The notes below the pieces were generated by a model that was not told the origin of the DNA, ran no database searches, and saw nothing but the letters and a program-made list of their open reading frames with translations. From Rhodococcus sp. Leaf278 (GTDB taxonomy: Bacteria > Actinomycetota > Actinomycetes > Mycobacteriales > Mycobacteriaceae): DNA of 64,000 nucleotides. The first letter of the stretch is position 1. Each line of letters opens with the position of its first letter. The position numbers and the translations under genes were made by a program. This document shows positions 18,339-26,253 of the stretch, one piece after another. The stretch is from positions 62,001 to 126,000 of the forward strand of contig NZ_LMRR01000005.1 in NCBI RefSeq assembly GCF_001426085.1. The letters are read 5' to 3'.

Positions 18339-18399
18339 GTGTCCACAATTTATGCTGTCAGACGGGATCCCGTGGCTGCCTCGAAATAGTGGACACTCA
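18336..18399. repeat. 64-bp palindromic element, copy 2
   Basis: The outer arms TGAGTGTCCAC (18336-18346) and GTGGACACTCA (18389-18399) are identical to copy 1. The central palindrome is ACGGGATCCCGT (18362-18373), and the total length is also exactly 64 bp. The arm-adjacent bases AATTT are shared and the rest has diverged. The element's first three bases are the stop codon of the DUF559 gene. It may act as a transcription terminator, a mobile-element end or a protein-binding site. Confidence 0.85.
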
Positions 18400-18441
18400 G
18401 TGCGCCTGCGCCGGGCGAAGCGACGTCAGTAGTGTCGAAAT

Positions 18442-19590
18442 ATGCACAGTGAATCGCAGCGATCGAAGGTCGAGCCGTTTCATGTGATGGATGTGTTCGC
18501 GGCAGCGGCCGAGCGATCACGCACTCACGGCGATGTACTTTCGCTGGCCGCAGGTCAGCCGTCCACTCGGGCACCCGGGCCCGTGTTGCGTGCCACCCGT
18601 GAGGCCCTGGACGCGAACCTGCTCGGGTACACCGAGACGCTCGGGATTCTGCCGCTGCGTCAGGCAGTCGCCGAATATCACAGCGCGCGGTACGGCATCA
18701 CCGTCGACGCCGACGACGTGGTGATCACCACCGGGTCGTCGGGCGCATTCACCCTGCTGTTCCTCGCGGCATTCGACGCGGGAGATACCGTCGTCATGGC
18801 CAGGCCCGGTTATCCGGCCTATCGAAACACGTTGGCGGCGTTGGGCTGTCGGGTCGTCGAACTGGACTGCGTGGAAGAGACTCGATTCCAGCCCACCGTC
18901 GCGATGCTCGAGGAACTGCCTGAGCCGCCGGCCGGGCTGATCATCGCGAGCCCGGCCAATCCCACCGGCACGATCATCGACGCCGATGAGCTGGCCGCCA
19001 TCGCGCGCTGGTGCGACGAGCACGAAACGCTGTTGATCTCGGACGAGATCTACCACGGCATCTCCTACGGCAATGCGCACACGTCCAGCGCGTGGGAGAC
19101 ATCGAAAGAATCCGTCGCGATCGGATCGGTGTCGAAGTACTTCTCGATGACCGGTTGGCGGTTGGGCTGGATGCTGCTGCCGGCCCGATTGCGCAGAGCC
19201 GTCGAACGATTGGCGTCGAACATGACGGTGTGCCCCCCGGCGATCTCACAGGTTGCGGCCATCGCCGCGTTCACCGAGGAGTCCCGCCGAGAGCTGGATT
19301 CGCATGTCGAGCGCTACGCCGTCAATCGCCGAATTCTGCTCGACGGTCTGCCGGCAATGGGCATCACCGATGTCGCACCGGCCGACGGTGCGTTCTACGT
19401 GTACGCCGACATCGCGCACCTCACAGACGACTCGCGGAGCTGGTGTGCCCGAGTGCTTTCCGAGACCGGGGTTGCACTGGCACCGGGCGTGGATTTCGAC
19501 ACCGTGCGAGGCAACCACACAGTGCGATTCTCGTTCGCAGGCACCACAGCCGACGTCGAAGAAGCGTTGGAGCGACTTCGTCGCATGTGA
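18442..19590 (+). CDS. PLP-dependent class I/II aminotransferase
   Basis: The 382-residue fold-type I enzyme has the substrate-binding loop SLAAGQPS, ANPTGT for the PLP phosphate region, ISDEIYHG, and the PLP lysine K232 in SVSKYFSMTGWRLGW. A C-terminal arginine for substrate carboxylate is present in HTVRFSF. The sequence resembles aspartate/alanine-type transaminases; the precise amino donor is not clear. It begins 43 bp after palindrome copy 2 and ends facing the threonine aldolase gene. Confidence 0.9.
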   Translation: MHSESQRSKVEPFHVMDVFAAAAERSRTHGDVLSLAAGQPSTRAPGPVLRATREALDANLLGYTETLGILPLRQAVAEYHSARYGITVDADDVVITTGSSGAFTLLFLAAFDAGDTVVMARPGYPAYRNTLAALGCRVVELDCVEETRFQPTVAMLEELPEPPAGLIIASPANPTGTIIDADELAAIARWCDEHETLLISDEIYHGISYGNAHTSSAWETSKESVAIGSVSKYFSMTGWRLGWMLLPARLRRAVERLASNMTVCPPAISQVAAIAAFTEESRRELDSHVERYAVNRRILLDGLPAMGITDVAPADGAFYVYADIAHLTDDSRSWCARVLSETGVALAPGVDFDTVRGNHTVRFSFAGTTADVEEALERLRRM

Positions 19591-19603
19591 GTGTTTCCTC
19601 GCA

Positions 19604-19632
19604 GCAGGCTACGAGGCAGGAGTGGAGCCTGC
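19604..19632. terminator. Possible hairpin between convergent genes
   Basis: Seven-base arms GCAGGCT and AGCCTGC are separated by 15 nt in the 65-bp gap between the convergent aminotransferase and aldolase genes. There is no T tract, so this is a weak call. Confidence 0.3.
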
Positions 19633-19655
19633 GGAACGACAGGAAGGCGCTGCGT

Positions 19656-20687
19656 TCACATGCGGCGCAGCCGCTCCAGCACCTCGGAAATGTCGACGCC
19701 GGAGACGTCGCGATGCGTCACGAAGCGCACCTTGCCCGCAACGGTGACCGCGGCGATGCCCAACTCGGCCAGCTCCCTCACCGTGTGCGCTGGGTCTTCC
19801 ACAGTGGCCAGCACTATGTTGGTTTCGGGGTTCGGCACGTCCCAGCCCCGCTCCCGCAGCCCGGAAGCGAGGGTTGCCGCGTTGGCATGGTCCTCGGCCA
19901 GATCACCGATTCGATCCAGCGCGACGAGCCCCGCCGCAGCCAGAATGCCACCCTGACGAACCCCGCCGCCCAACATCTTTCGGACGCGTCGGGCCTCGTG
20001 GATTCTCGCGGCGTCGGAGACCAACATCGAGCCGACGGGCGCTCCGAGGCCCTTGCTCAGGCACACCTGCACCGTATCGGCGCCCGCAGTCAACGACGCG
20101 ATCGGAACATTCTGGGCCACAGCGGCATTCCACAGTCGCGCACCATCGAGGTGAATCTTCAGACCCGAGTCACGCCCGGCAGCAACGAGTCCCGCCCACT
20201 CGTCCGGTCCGAAGACAGTACCGCCGGCGAAGTTGTGGGTGTTCTCGAGCGAGAGCAGCGTGGTCCGCAGCGCGAAGTACGGCCCTGCGCCGCCGGCCTT
20301 GGCGCGCACGGTCGACGCGAGGGGACGGCCAGGGCCTGCGTCGTGGGGCAGTGCGTCGGGCATCCCGCCTGCCAACCACGCCGCGGTGCCGAGCTCGGAT
20401 CCCAGCACGTGCGCGTGCTCGGGGGCCAGGAACCGATCGCCGCGCTGCAGATGCAGCATCAGCGCGATGATGTTGCCCATCGATCCCGACGGGACCCACA
20501 GTGCCGACTCGAATCCGAGCATGCCTGCGACTGCCTCTTCCAGTGCCGCCATCGTGGGGTCGTGATCGAGGACGTCGTCGCCCACTTCGGCGTCGGCCAT
20601 GGCTTTTCGCATGACCGAATCCGGTCGGGTGATGGTGTCGGAGCGGAGGTCGATCGTTCTGTGTGCCACGGGTAACGACAATTCCAT
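19656..20687 (-). CDS. Low-specificity threonine aldolase
   Basis: The 343-residue PLP enzyme of the beta-eliminating lyase family starts at the ATG at 20687 (MELSLP). Recognisable parts are the N-terminal IDLRSDTITRP, GDDVLDHDPT, HLDGARLWNA with the cofactor aspartate, and the PLP lysine in CLSKGLGAPVG. It cleaves threonine or allo-threonine to glycine and acetaldehyde. It is divergent from a TetR regulator. The last seven residues (LERLRRM) equal those of the convergent aminotransferase. Confidence 0.92.
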   Translation of the reverse strand: MELSLPVAHRTIDLRSDTITRPDSVMRKAMADAEVGDDVLDHDPTMAALEEAVAGMLGFESALWVPSGSMGNIIALMLHLQRGDRFLAPEHAHVLGSELGTAAWLAGGMPDALPHDAGPGRPLASTVRAKAGGAGPYFALRTTLLSLENTHNFAGGTVFGPDEWAGLVAAGRDSGLKIHLDGARLWNAAVAQNVPIASLTAGADTVQVCLSKGLGAPVGSMLVSDAARIHEARRVRKMLGGGVRQGGILAAAGLVALDRIGDLAEDHANAATLASGLRERGWDVPNPETNIVLATVEDPAHTVRELAELGIAAVTVAGKVRFVTHRDVSGVDISEVLERLRRM

Positions 20688-20736
20688 AGCTCGAAAGCAG
20701 TCCGACGAACGCCCTCGAGCTGGCACGATGACTTGA

Positions 20737-21375
20737 ATGTCCGCAGGTCCGACCGAGTCGCATCACAAGGTGTCGGGTGCGACTCCGAAGGGGGTGCGCC
20801 GCCGGCAGGCATTGGCGTCGGCCGCTGCGGACCTCCTCGTCGAGGGTGGCTTCGACGCGGTTCGGCACCGATCCGTGGCCTCGCGAGCCGGGTTGCCGCT
20901 GGCGTCGACCACGTACTACTTCGAGTCCCTCGGAGACCTGGTGGCGGCGGCCGTCGACGTCGTCGGAACCCGTGAGATCGACGTCATGCGCGGTCGTATC
21001 GAGGACGAGGGCACGTGCTCGAACAAGATGGAATCGACGGTCGACCTCATCGTCGACCTGCTCATCGGGCCACAGGTCGGACACGAGCAACTGATCGCGC
21101 GATACGAACGCTTCATCGCGTCGGCCCGGCATCCCGAACTGCGAGAAGTGCAACTGCGGCTACGCGCCCAGATCGACGACCTCCTCACCGACGTGCTGCG
21201 TCGATCGGGCCGAACCGTGCAGGAAGAGCAGCTACGACGACTCGTCGCGGTGGTCGACGGAGCAGTGGTGGGTGCGCTCAGCGAAGTGGACCCAGACCCT
21301 CGTGACATGGCCCGAAGCATGCTCTTGGCCGTCATCGACGTGGTCGCTCCAGCGGAACAGGTACCGGCCGAGTGA
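20737..21375 (+). CDS. TetR-family transcriptional regulator
   Basis: The 212-residue protein has an N-terminal helix-turn-helix (about 22-70; RRRQALASAAADLLVEGGF, then VASRAGLPLASTTYYF) and an all-helical ligand domain. It is divergent from the threonine aldolase gene with a 49-bp gap, and convergent with the small protein gene at 21376, whose stop abuts its own. The effector is unknown. It may regulate the aldolase or itself. Confidence 0.9.
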   Translation: MSAGPTESHHKVSGATPKGVRRRQALASAAADLLVEGGFDAVRHRSVASRAGLPLASTTYYFESLGDLVAAAVDVVGTREIDVMRGRIEDEGTCSNKMESTVDLIVDLLIGPQVGHEQLIARYERFIASARHPELREVQLRLRAQIDDLLTDVLRRSGRTVQEEQLRRLVAVVDGAVVGALSEVDPDPRDMARSMLLAVIDVVAPAEQVPAE

Positions 21376-21483
21376 CTATTCGGTCTCGCCGGAGTCCGTG
21401 TCGCGGGTGGGTGGCACCTCGCACACGCCGTCCGCGCAGACGAGGCCGTGTTCGTCGCCGACCATCTCCAGAGGACCGGTCAT
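21376..21483 (-). CDS. 35-residue protein with CxxxxC motif, coupled to DsbA-like gene
   Basis: This short frame starts at an ATG (complement 21481-21483) that overlaps the TGA of the DsbA-like gene (ATGA). It ends at a TAG directly adjacent to the TetR stop. The peptide begins MTGPLEMVGDEHGLVC and contains VCADGVCEVPP, with two cysteines spaced CxxxxC. The exact 4-bp overlap and fully used space argue that it is translated. I recall similar short acidic proteins next to DsbA/FrnE-like genes in actinobacteria but could not check. It could be a redox partner or substrate of the DsbA-like protein. Confidence 0.55.
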   Translation of the reverse strand: MTGPLEMVGDEHGLVCADGVCEVPPTRDTDSGETE

Positions 21484-22130
21484 GAGTCGCCCGCGGCTTT
21501 CTGCAGGACATCTGCGAACACCGACGGGTCCTGCGCACCGGAGACACCGAGCCGTCCGTCGACCACGAAGAACGGCACTCCACTGATCCCGTAGGCGATG
21601 GCCTGCTCCTTGTCCGCGCGCACTGCCGGCAGGAACTCCTCGGACTTCAGCGCCTCGAGCACCTCGTCACGGTCCAGGCCGATCTCTACGGCCAGGTCGG
21701 CGAGGTCATCGATGCGGCCGACATGGCGGCCCTCCTCGAAGTAGGCCGCCAGGAGCCGTTCCTTCATCTCGACCTGCTTGCCCTTGGATTTGGCGAAGTG
21801 CAGGAGCTCGTGCGCCTTGACGGTGTTGGTGTGCTGCAGGGCGTCGAAGTCGTACGTGAGCCCCTCGCCCGCAGCCAGCTCGGTCATCTGGCCCAACATC
21901 TGCGTGACCTGGGCGGCCGGCATGCCTTTGTGAGAGACGAGGAAGTCGACCTCGCTGCCGTCGAAGTCGACCGGTGTGTCGGGTGCCAGCTCGAACGAGT
22001 GGAACTCCACCTCGAGCGTTCCGCCACCGGCGGTGAACTCCGCGGCGGCTGCCTCGAAACGCCGTTTGCCGACGAAGCACCACGGGCACGCTATGTCGGA
22101 CCAGATATCGACCTTCACTGTTCGGCTCAC
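21480..22130 (-). CDS. DsbA-family (FrnE-like) cytoplasmic oxidoreductase
   Basis: The protein has 216 residues from GTG 22130; a GTG at 22118 is the alternative. A thioredoxin fold with the active site CPWC near residue 20 (DIACPWCFVG) carries an inserted helical domain, and the cis-proline region GVPFFVV is present. There is no signal peptide, as in FrnE/2-hydroxychromene isomerase-like proteins. The reading frame upstream of 22130 is non-coding in character. It is divergent from purB and coupled to the 35-residue gene after it. Confidence 0.9.
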   Translation of the reverse strand: MSRTVKVDIWSDIACPWCFVGKRRFEAAAAEFTAGGGTLEVEFHSFELAPDTPVDFDGSEVDFLVSHKGMPAAQVTQMLGQMTELAAGEGLTYDFDALQHTNTVKAHELLHFAKSKGKQVEMKERLLAAYFEEGRHVGRIDDLADLAVEIGLDRDEVLEALKSEEFLPAVRADKEQAIAYGISGVPFFVVDGRLGVSGAQDPSVFADVLQKAAGDS

Positions 22131-22237
22131 CACGCATGCAACATCGGAATGAGCTGCGGGTATTCCAGCGGCAGGCGAGAGGAAACAGTGCAGTCGTCTG
22201 CCGAGACCGACAACTGCGCCACGTAAGCTGGACGCTC

Positions 22238-23656
22238 GTGAGCATCCCGAATGTCCTGGCCACCCGTTACGCGAGTCCCGAACTGGTGGCGCTGTGGTCG
22301 CCGGAGCACAAGATCGCCCTGGAACGCCAGTTGTGGATCGCCGTGCTGCGTGCACAATCCTCACTCGGAGTGGACGTCCCCAACGCCGCGATCGACGACT
22401 ACGAGGCCGTTGTCGACCAGGTCGATCTTGCGTCGATCGCCGAGCGCGAACGGGTCACCCGACACGACGTCAAGGCTCGAATCGAGGAGTTCAACGCCCT
22501 CGCCGGCCACGAGCACATCCACAAGGGACTCACCAGCCGCGACCTCACCGAGAATGTCGAGCAGCTGCAGATCCTGCGCTCGCTCGAACACGTGCACGCG
22601 CATGGCGTCGCCGTTGCGAAGCGGCTGGCCGAACGCGCCGCCGAGTACTCCTCGCTCGTCATGGCCGGCCGCAGCCACAACGTTGCAGCTCAGGCGACGA
22701 CGCTGGGCAAGCGCTTCGCGTCCGCCGCCGACGAGCTGCTGCTGGCACTGGCCCGGGTCCAGGAACTGATCGCCCGTTACCCGCTGCGCGGAATCAAGGG
22801 TCCGATGGGTACCTCGCAGGACATGCTCGATCTTTTCGGCGGTGACTCCGCCAAGCTCGTCGCGCTCGAGCGCATCGTCGCCGATCACCTCGGTTTCCGG
22901 CACACGCTCACCAGCGTCGGCCAGGTGTATCCGCGTTCGCTCGATCACGAGGTCGTCTCCGCGCTGGTTCAGATCGGTGCCGGACCGTCCTCGTTCGCGC
23001 ATACCGTCCGCCTGATGGCCGGGCACGAGCTCGTCACCGAAGGCTTCCAGGCAGGCCAGGTCGGCTCCTCTGCGATGCCGCACAAGATGAACACCCGTTC
23101 GTGCGAGCGTGTGAACGGCCTGCAGGTGGTGCTGCGCGGCTACGGATCGATGGCCGCCGAGCTCGCCGGAGCCCAGTGGAACGAGGGCGACGTCTTCTGT
23201 TCCGTCGTGCGCCGCGTCGCGCTGCCCGACGCCTTCTTCGCCATCGACGGTCTCATCGAGACCTTCCTGACCGTGCTCGACGAATTCGGTGCCTACCCGG
23301 CCGTCATCGCGAAGGAACTCGATCGCTACCTGCCGTTCCTCGCGACGACGAAGGTGCTCATGGCCGCCGTGCGCGCGGGCGTCGGCCGCGAGACCGCGCA
23401 CGAGGCGATCAAGGAGCACGCCGTCGCCGTTGCACTGGCGATGCGTGAGCAGGGACAAGAACCCGACCTGCTCGACCGCCTCGCCGCAGACGATCGACTC
23501 CCACTCGACCGCGCTGCCCTCGATGCGGCACTGGCCGACAAGACGGCCTTCATCGGTGCAGCCGACGCCCAGGTCAGTGCTGTCGTCTCGGCCGTGGAGC
23601 GATTGATCGCGAAGTTCCCCGGCGGAGCGTCCTACAGCCCGTCGCCGATTCTGTAG
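22238..23656 (+). CDS. purB: Adenylosuccinate lyase
   Basis: The protein has 472 residues from GTG 22238 (MSIPNVLATRY). It has the fumarase/aspartase superfamily signature GSSAMPHKMNTR with the catalytic serine loop, KGLTSRDLTENVEQ, and the histidine in GRSHNVAAQ. It catalyses two purine steps, SAICAR to AICAR and adenylosuccinate to AMP. The convergent HAD gene starts its stop codon immediately after this stop. The iron island begins about 1.3 kb downstream. Confidence 0.97.
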   Translation: MSIPNVLATRYASPELVALWSPEHKIALERQLWIAVLRAQSSLGVDVPNAAIDDYEAVVDQVDLASIAERERVTRHDVKARIEEFNALAGHEHIHKGLTSRDLTENVEQLQILRSLEHVHAHGVAVAKRLAERAAEYSSLVMAGRSHNVAAQATTLGKRFASAADELLLALARVQELIARYPLRGIKGPMGTSQDMLDLFGGDSAKLVALERIVADHLGFRHTLTSVGQVYPRSLDHEVVSALVQIGAGPSSFAHTVRLMAGHELVTEGFQAGQVGSSAMPHKMNTRSCERVNGLQVVLRGYGSMAAELAGAQWNEGDVFCSVVRRVALPDAFFAIDGLIETFLTVLDEFGAYPAVIAKELDRYLPFLATTKVLMAAVRAGVGRETAHEAIKEHAVAVALAMREQGQEPDLLDRLAADDRLPLDRAALDAALADKTAFIGAADAQVSAVVSAVERLIAKFPGGASYSPSPIL

Positions 23657-24463
23657 TCAGGCCAGGACCAGTCGGTTCAGGACCTCGGGGAGGTCCGCGA
23701 CGGAGTCGATCACGTGGTTGGGCTCCATCGCGAATTCGTCCGTGATGCGTCGATCCAACGCGTCCTGCTGGAACTTCCCGGTGCGCACCAGCACCCCCGT
23801 CATGCCGACGACCTGGGCGGCGAGAACGTCGTTGTCCAGGTCGTCGCCGACCATCACGACATCGTCCGGGTCGACGCCCATCCGCTCGGATGCCGTCCTG
23901 AAGCCCAGCGGAGCCGGCTTCCCGATGGCCTTCGCGGTATGGCCCGACGCCTGTTCCATTCCGGCCAGATACATGCCGGTGTCGATGCGCAGACCGGCTC
24001 CCGTGCTCCACATCAACGACCTGTGCATCGCGACGACGGGTATGCCGCGGCACAACCAGTCGTAGACGCGACTGAGACGTTCGTGGGTGAACTCGGGACC
24101 GGCACCGCCGACCACCACGACGTCGGGATCCTCGGACGTCTCGTCGACGAACTCGATGCCCGGCATGTCGCTTGCGATCTCGCCGTTGTTTATCAGCACC
24201 ACCCGCGAGTCCGGATAGTTCTCGCGTAGATGATCTGCGGTGAGCGACGCGGCGGTGACGATCTCGTCGGAATGGACGTCGAGGCCGACATCGCGCAACG
24301 CAACGGCGATCTGCTCACGCGTCTTGGACGTCGTGTTGGTCAGAAACGCGCGGGCAATGTCCTTGCTGTCCAGAAACTTCAGCGTTTCCGCGGCTCCGGG
24401 CACCGCCTGCCACGACGTCACCAGGACACCGTCGATGTCGAAAAGAACCCCGCCGATACCCAT
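23657..24463 (-). CDS. HAD-IIA family phosphatase
   Basis: The protein has 268 residues from the ATG at 24463. HAD motif I is FDIDGVLV, motif II LTNTTSK, and motifs III/IV appear in KPAPLGF and VMVGDDLDNDVLAA. The cap is of the IIA type seen in NagD and LHPP-like phosphatases. The likely substrate is a small phosphorylated metabolite. It is divergent from the HIT gene at 24531. Upstream in-frame residues lack domain content, so the shorter start was chosen. Confidence 0.88.
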   Translation of the reverse strand: MGIGGVLFDIDGVLVTSWQAVPGAAETLKFLDSKDIARAFLTNTTSKTREQIAVALRDVGLDVHSDEIVTAASLTADHLRENYPDSRVVLINNGEIASDMPGIEFVDETSEDPDVVVVGGAGPEFTHERLSRVYDWLCRGIPVVAMHRSLMWSTGAGLRIDTGMYLAGMEQASGHTAKAIGKPAPLGFRTASERMGVDPDDVVMVGDDLDNDVLAAQVVGMTGVLVRTGKFQQDALDRRITDEFAMEPNHVIDSVADLPEVLNRLVLA

Positions 24464-24530
24464 CGGCAAACAGTAGTCTCCGGGTCCGGTCACCGCAGCG
24501 TCAGCAGACCAGCGCCTACGCTCAGGGATT

Positions 24531-24956
24531 GTGAATCCATACACAATCTTCGCCGAGATCATTGCCGGGACGGCCGAGTCCTCCCGTGTGTACGAGGACG
24601 AGACAATGGTCGCGTTCATGGACATTCGACCGCTCACCAGCGGACACGTGCTGGTGGTGCCCAGGGAGCAATTCCGAACGCTGGCGGAGTTGCCACCGGA
24701 AGTCGGCGCCCACCTGTTCGTCGTCGGTCAGAAGGTGGCTGCCGCTGTGCGCGAAAGTAATCCACGTGTCGCCGGCGTCAACCTGTTTCTCGCCGACGGG
24801 ACGGTCGCGGGCCAAGAGATCTTCCATGTGCATCTGCATGTGATCCCACGGATGATCGGCGACGGCTTCGGCCTCCGTGCTCGACCGTCGTCGCCGCAGC
24901 GATCCGAACTGGACCGACGAGCTGCGGAGATTGCTGCCGCGATTACTCGTCAGTGA
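24531..24956 (+). CDS. HIT-family hydrolase (second copy)
   Basis: The 141-residue protein starts at GTG 24531. It has the histidine triad HVHLHVIPR and the substrate loop SGHVLVVPRE. It differs clearly from the HIT protein at 12220, so it is a distant paralogue. Its last 14 bp overlap the end of the convergent siderophore-binding lipoprotein gene, which marks the left edge of the iron island. Confidence 0.9.
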   Translation: MNPYTIFAEIIAGTAESSRVYEDETMVAFMDIRPLTSGHVLVVPREQFRTLAELPPEVGAHLFVVGQKVAAAVRESNPRVAGVNLFLADGTVAGQEIFHVHLHVIPRMIGDGFGLRARPSSPQRSELDRRAAEIAAAITRQ

Positions 24957-26055
24957 CCTTCTGGGCCTTGGACAGTGCGTCCGCGTAGACGTTGATCGTG
25001 TTGGTGTAGCGGCTGTAGCTCTTGTTGGCACCGTAGTCCCAGAGCACCATCTGTTGCGTGTCGACGGCCGCGATGGTGTCGAATCCGGGGTAGCGGCTGG
25101 GGATGTCGGCAAGCTTCACGTCAGCTGCGTTGGCGACGTCGTGGTAGACGAATGCGACATCGGCATCGACGGTCGACACGTTCTCCCAGGACACCTTCTT
25201 CCAGTACCCGTCATCGGTGCCGTCGGGGGTGTACATCTTCAGGCCCCAACTTCGGTAGTCGCTGAAGTCCGGGTCCGCGGACGGGTCGAGTACGTAGGCG
25301 ACGTCGAGGGGCCAGACTCCGACTCCCGTGAGGTCATGCCGTTCGGAGGCAACCTTCTCGAAGTTGTCGACGGCAGCGTCGTACTCGGCCTTGATGTCTG
25401 CCAGTTTCGGGGTGTCGAGATCGACTCCGAGTGAGGACGCGAGTCCGGCGTAGTTCTCGATGGTCTGTGCGGTCGATGTCGTATCCAAGGTGACGCCCAG
25501 GGTGGGAGCGAGCTGATCGATGGTGTCGGCCTTGGACGCGTGGGCCGTGGTGGTCAGCTTGCCGAATTGGCCGAATCGTGGGTTGAACTCGCCGATGACA
25601 AGATCCGGTTCGAGGGCGGCGGCTTTCTCGAAATCGAATGCGCGCCAGCTCTCGCCGACCGATTCGATGCCGGTGAGGTCGGAGCAACTCAGAATGGGGC
25701 TGGTGCCCAGCGGAGTCGTCGACCAGATAGCGATGGGCTTGATTCCGTACGACAGCAGCGCCGCGGCCGATTCTTCGTCGGCGATGATTCTGGTCGGTTG
25801 GGAATCGAGCGAAATGGTCCGTCCGCGGCCGTCGGTAAACATGAACGGTCCCGACGCTCGGTCGACTGCGTCGACGCGGTCGTTCTCGCCGCACGCGGCG
25901 GGGTTCGCGTTCAGGTCGACGATCTGTGCGCCGCGGCTTTCCTGTTCGCTGCTGCATGCGGCCGCAGTGAAGAAGACGAGGACCGCAATGCTCCCGGTCA
26001 AGACACGTGGACGGGACCCGAACCGGCCGGTGCTGCGTATTCGATGAGAGATCAT
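24943..26055 (-). CDS. FepB-like siderophore-binding lipoprotein 1
   Basis: The 370-residue protein has a lipoprotein signal (hydrophobic stretch ending FTAAAC, lipidated C34). A class III periplasmic-binding fold follows with the typical opening RGRTISLDSQPTRIIADEE. It would bind ferric siderophore outside the membrane and deliver it to a FecCD-type permease; the only such permease in the window is at 48695-50829. It is transcribed away from the NRPS operon through a shared 123-bp region that contains iron-box-like sequences (26132-26150, 26161-26179), so iron repression of both sides is likely. Confidence 0.88.
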   Translation of the reverse strand: MISHRIRSTGRFGSRPRVLTGSIAVLVFFTAAACSSEQESRGAQIVDLNANPAACGENDRVDAVDRASGPFMFTDGRGRTISLDSQPTRIIADEESAAALLSYGIKPIAIWSTTPLGTSPILSCSDLTGIESVGESWRAFDFEKAAALEPDLVIGEFNPRFGQFGKLTTTAHASKADTIDQLAPTLGVTLDTTSTAQTIENYAGLASSLGVDLDTPKLADIKAEYDAAVDNFEKVASERHDLTGVGVWPLDVAYVLDPSADPDFSDYRSWGLKMYTPDGTDDGYWKKVSWENVSTVDADVAFVYHDVANAADVKLADIPSRYPGFDTIAAVDTQQMVLWDYGANKSYSRYTNTINVYADALSKAQKVTDE

Positions 26056-26131
26056 GTGTCGCTTTCGTCTTGGTTTGTCGGCCAGAAGCCGGGTGCGGTG
26101 GTGCAGGTGCCGTCCACTTCTCGGTGCCGAC

Positions 26132-26150
26132 AGATGTTAGCCTCCTCAGG
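26132..26150. promoter_or_regulatory. Weak second iron-box-like sequence
   Basis: AGATGTTAGCCTCCTCAGG contains the core GTTAGCCT and agrees with TTAGGTTAGSCTAACCTAA at 10 of 19 positions by eye. Placed 10 bp before the better box, it may form a double IdeR site serving both divergent units. Confidence 0.35.
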
Positions 26151-26160
26151 GTCGACTAAG

Positions 26161-26179
26161 CGAGGGTAGCCTTTCCTTA
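26161..26179. promoter_or_regulatory. IdeR/DmdR-like iron box of NRPS operon
   Basis: CGAGGGTAGCCTTTCCTTA matches the IdeR/DmdR consensus at 13 of 19 positions by hand count, including the core TAGCCT and both AGG/CCT arms. It lies 75 bp before the preferred ATG at 26254 of the first NRPS gene and within the divergent region to lipoprotein 1. Confidence 0.65.
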
Positions 26180-26253
26180 TGGACGTCAGTGGCGAAACTC
26201 CTGGTCACACCCAGTACGACGCAGAGTGCAGCCGATCGAAGGGGACACGCCGG

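Noticed and set aside
17353..18399. Insertion sequence or transposon around the DUF559 gene
   Set aside because: The ends are palindromic rather than simple inverted terminal repeats, there is no transposase motif, and no target-site duplication was found. It is kept as a repeat and a finding, not as a mobile element.
26179..26253. ATG at 26179 as start of NRPS 1
   Set aside because: It lies in the iron box and adds 25 residues without domain content. The ATG at 26254 has a ribosome site and starts at the carrier domain.
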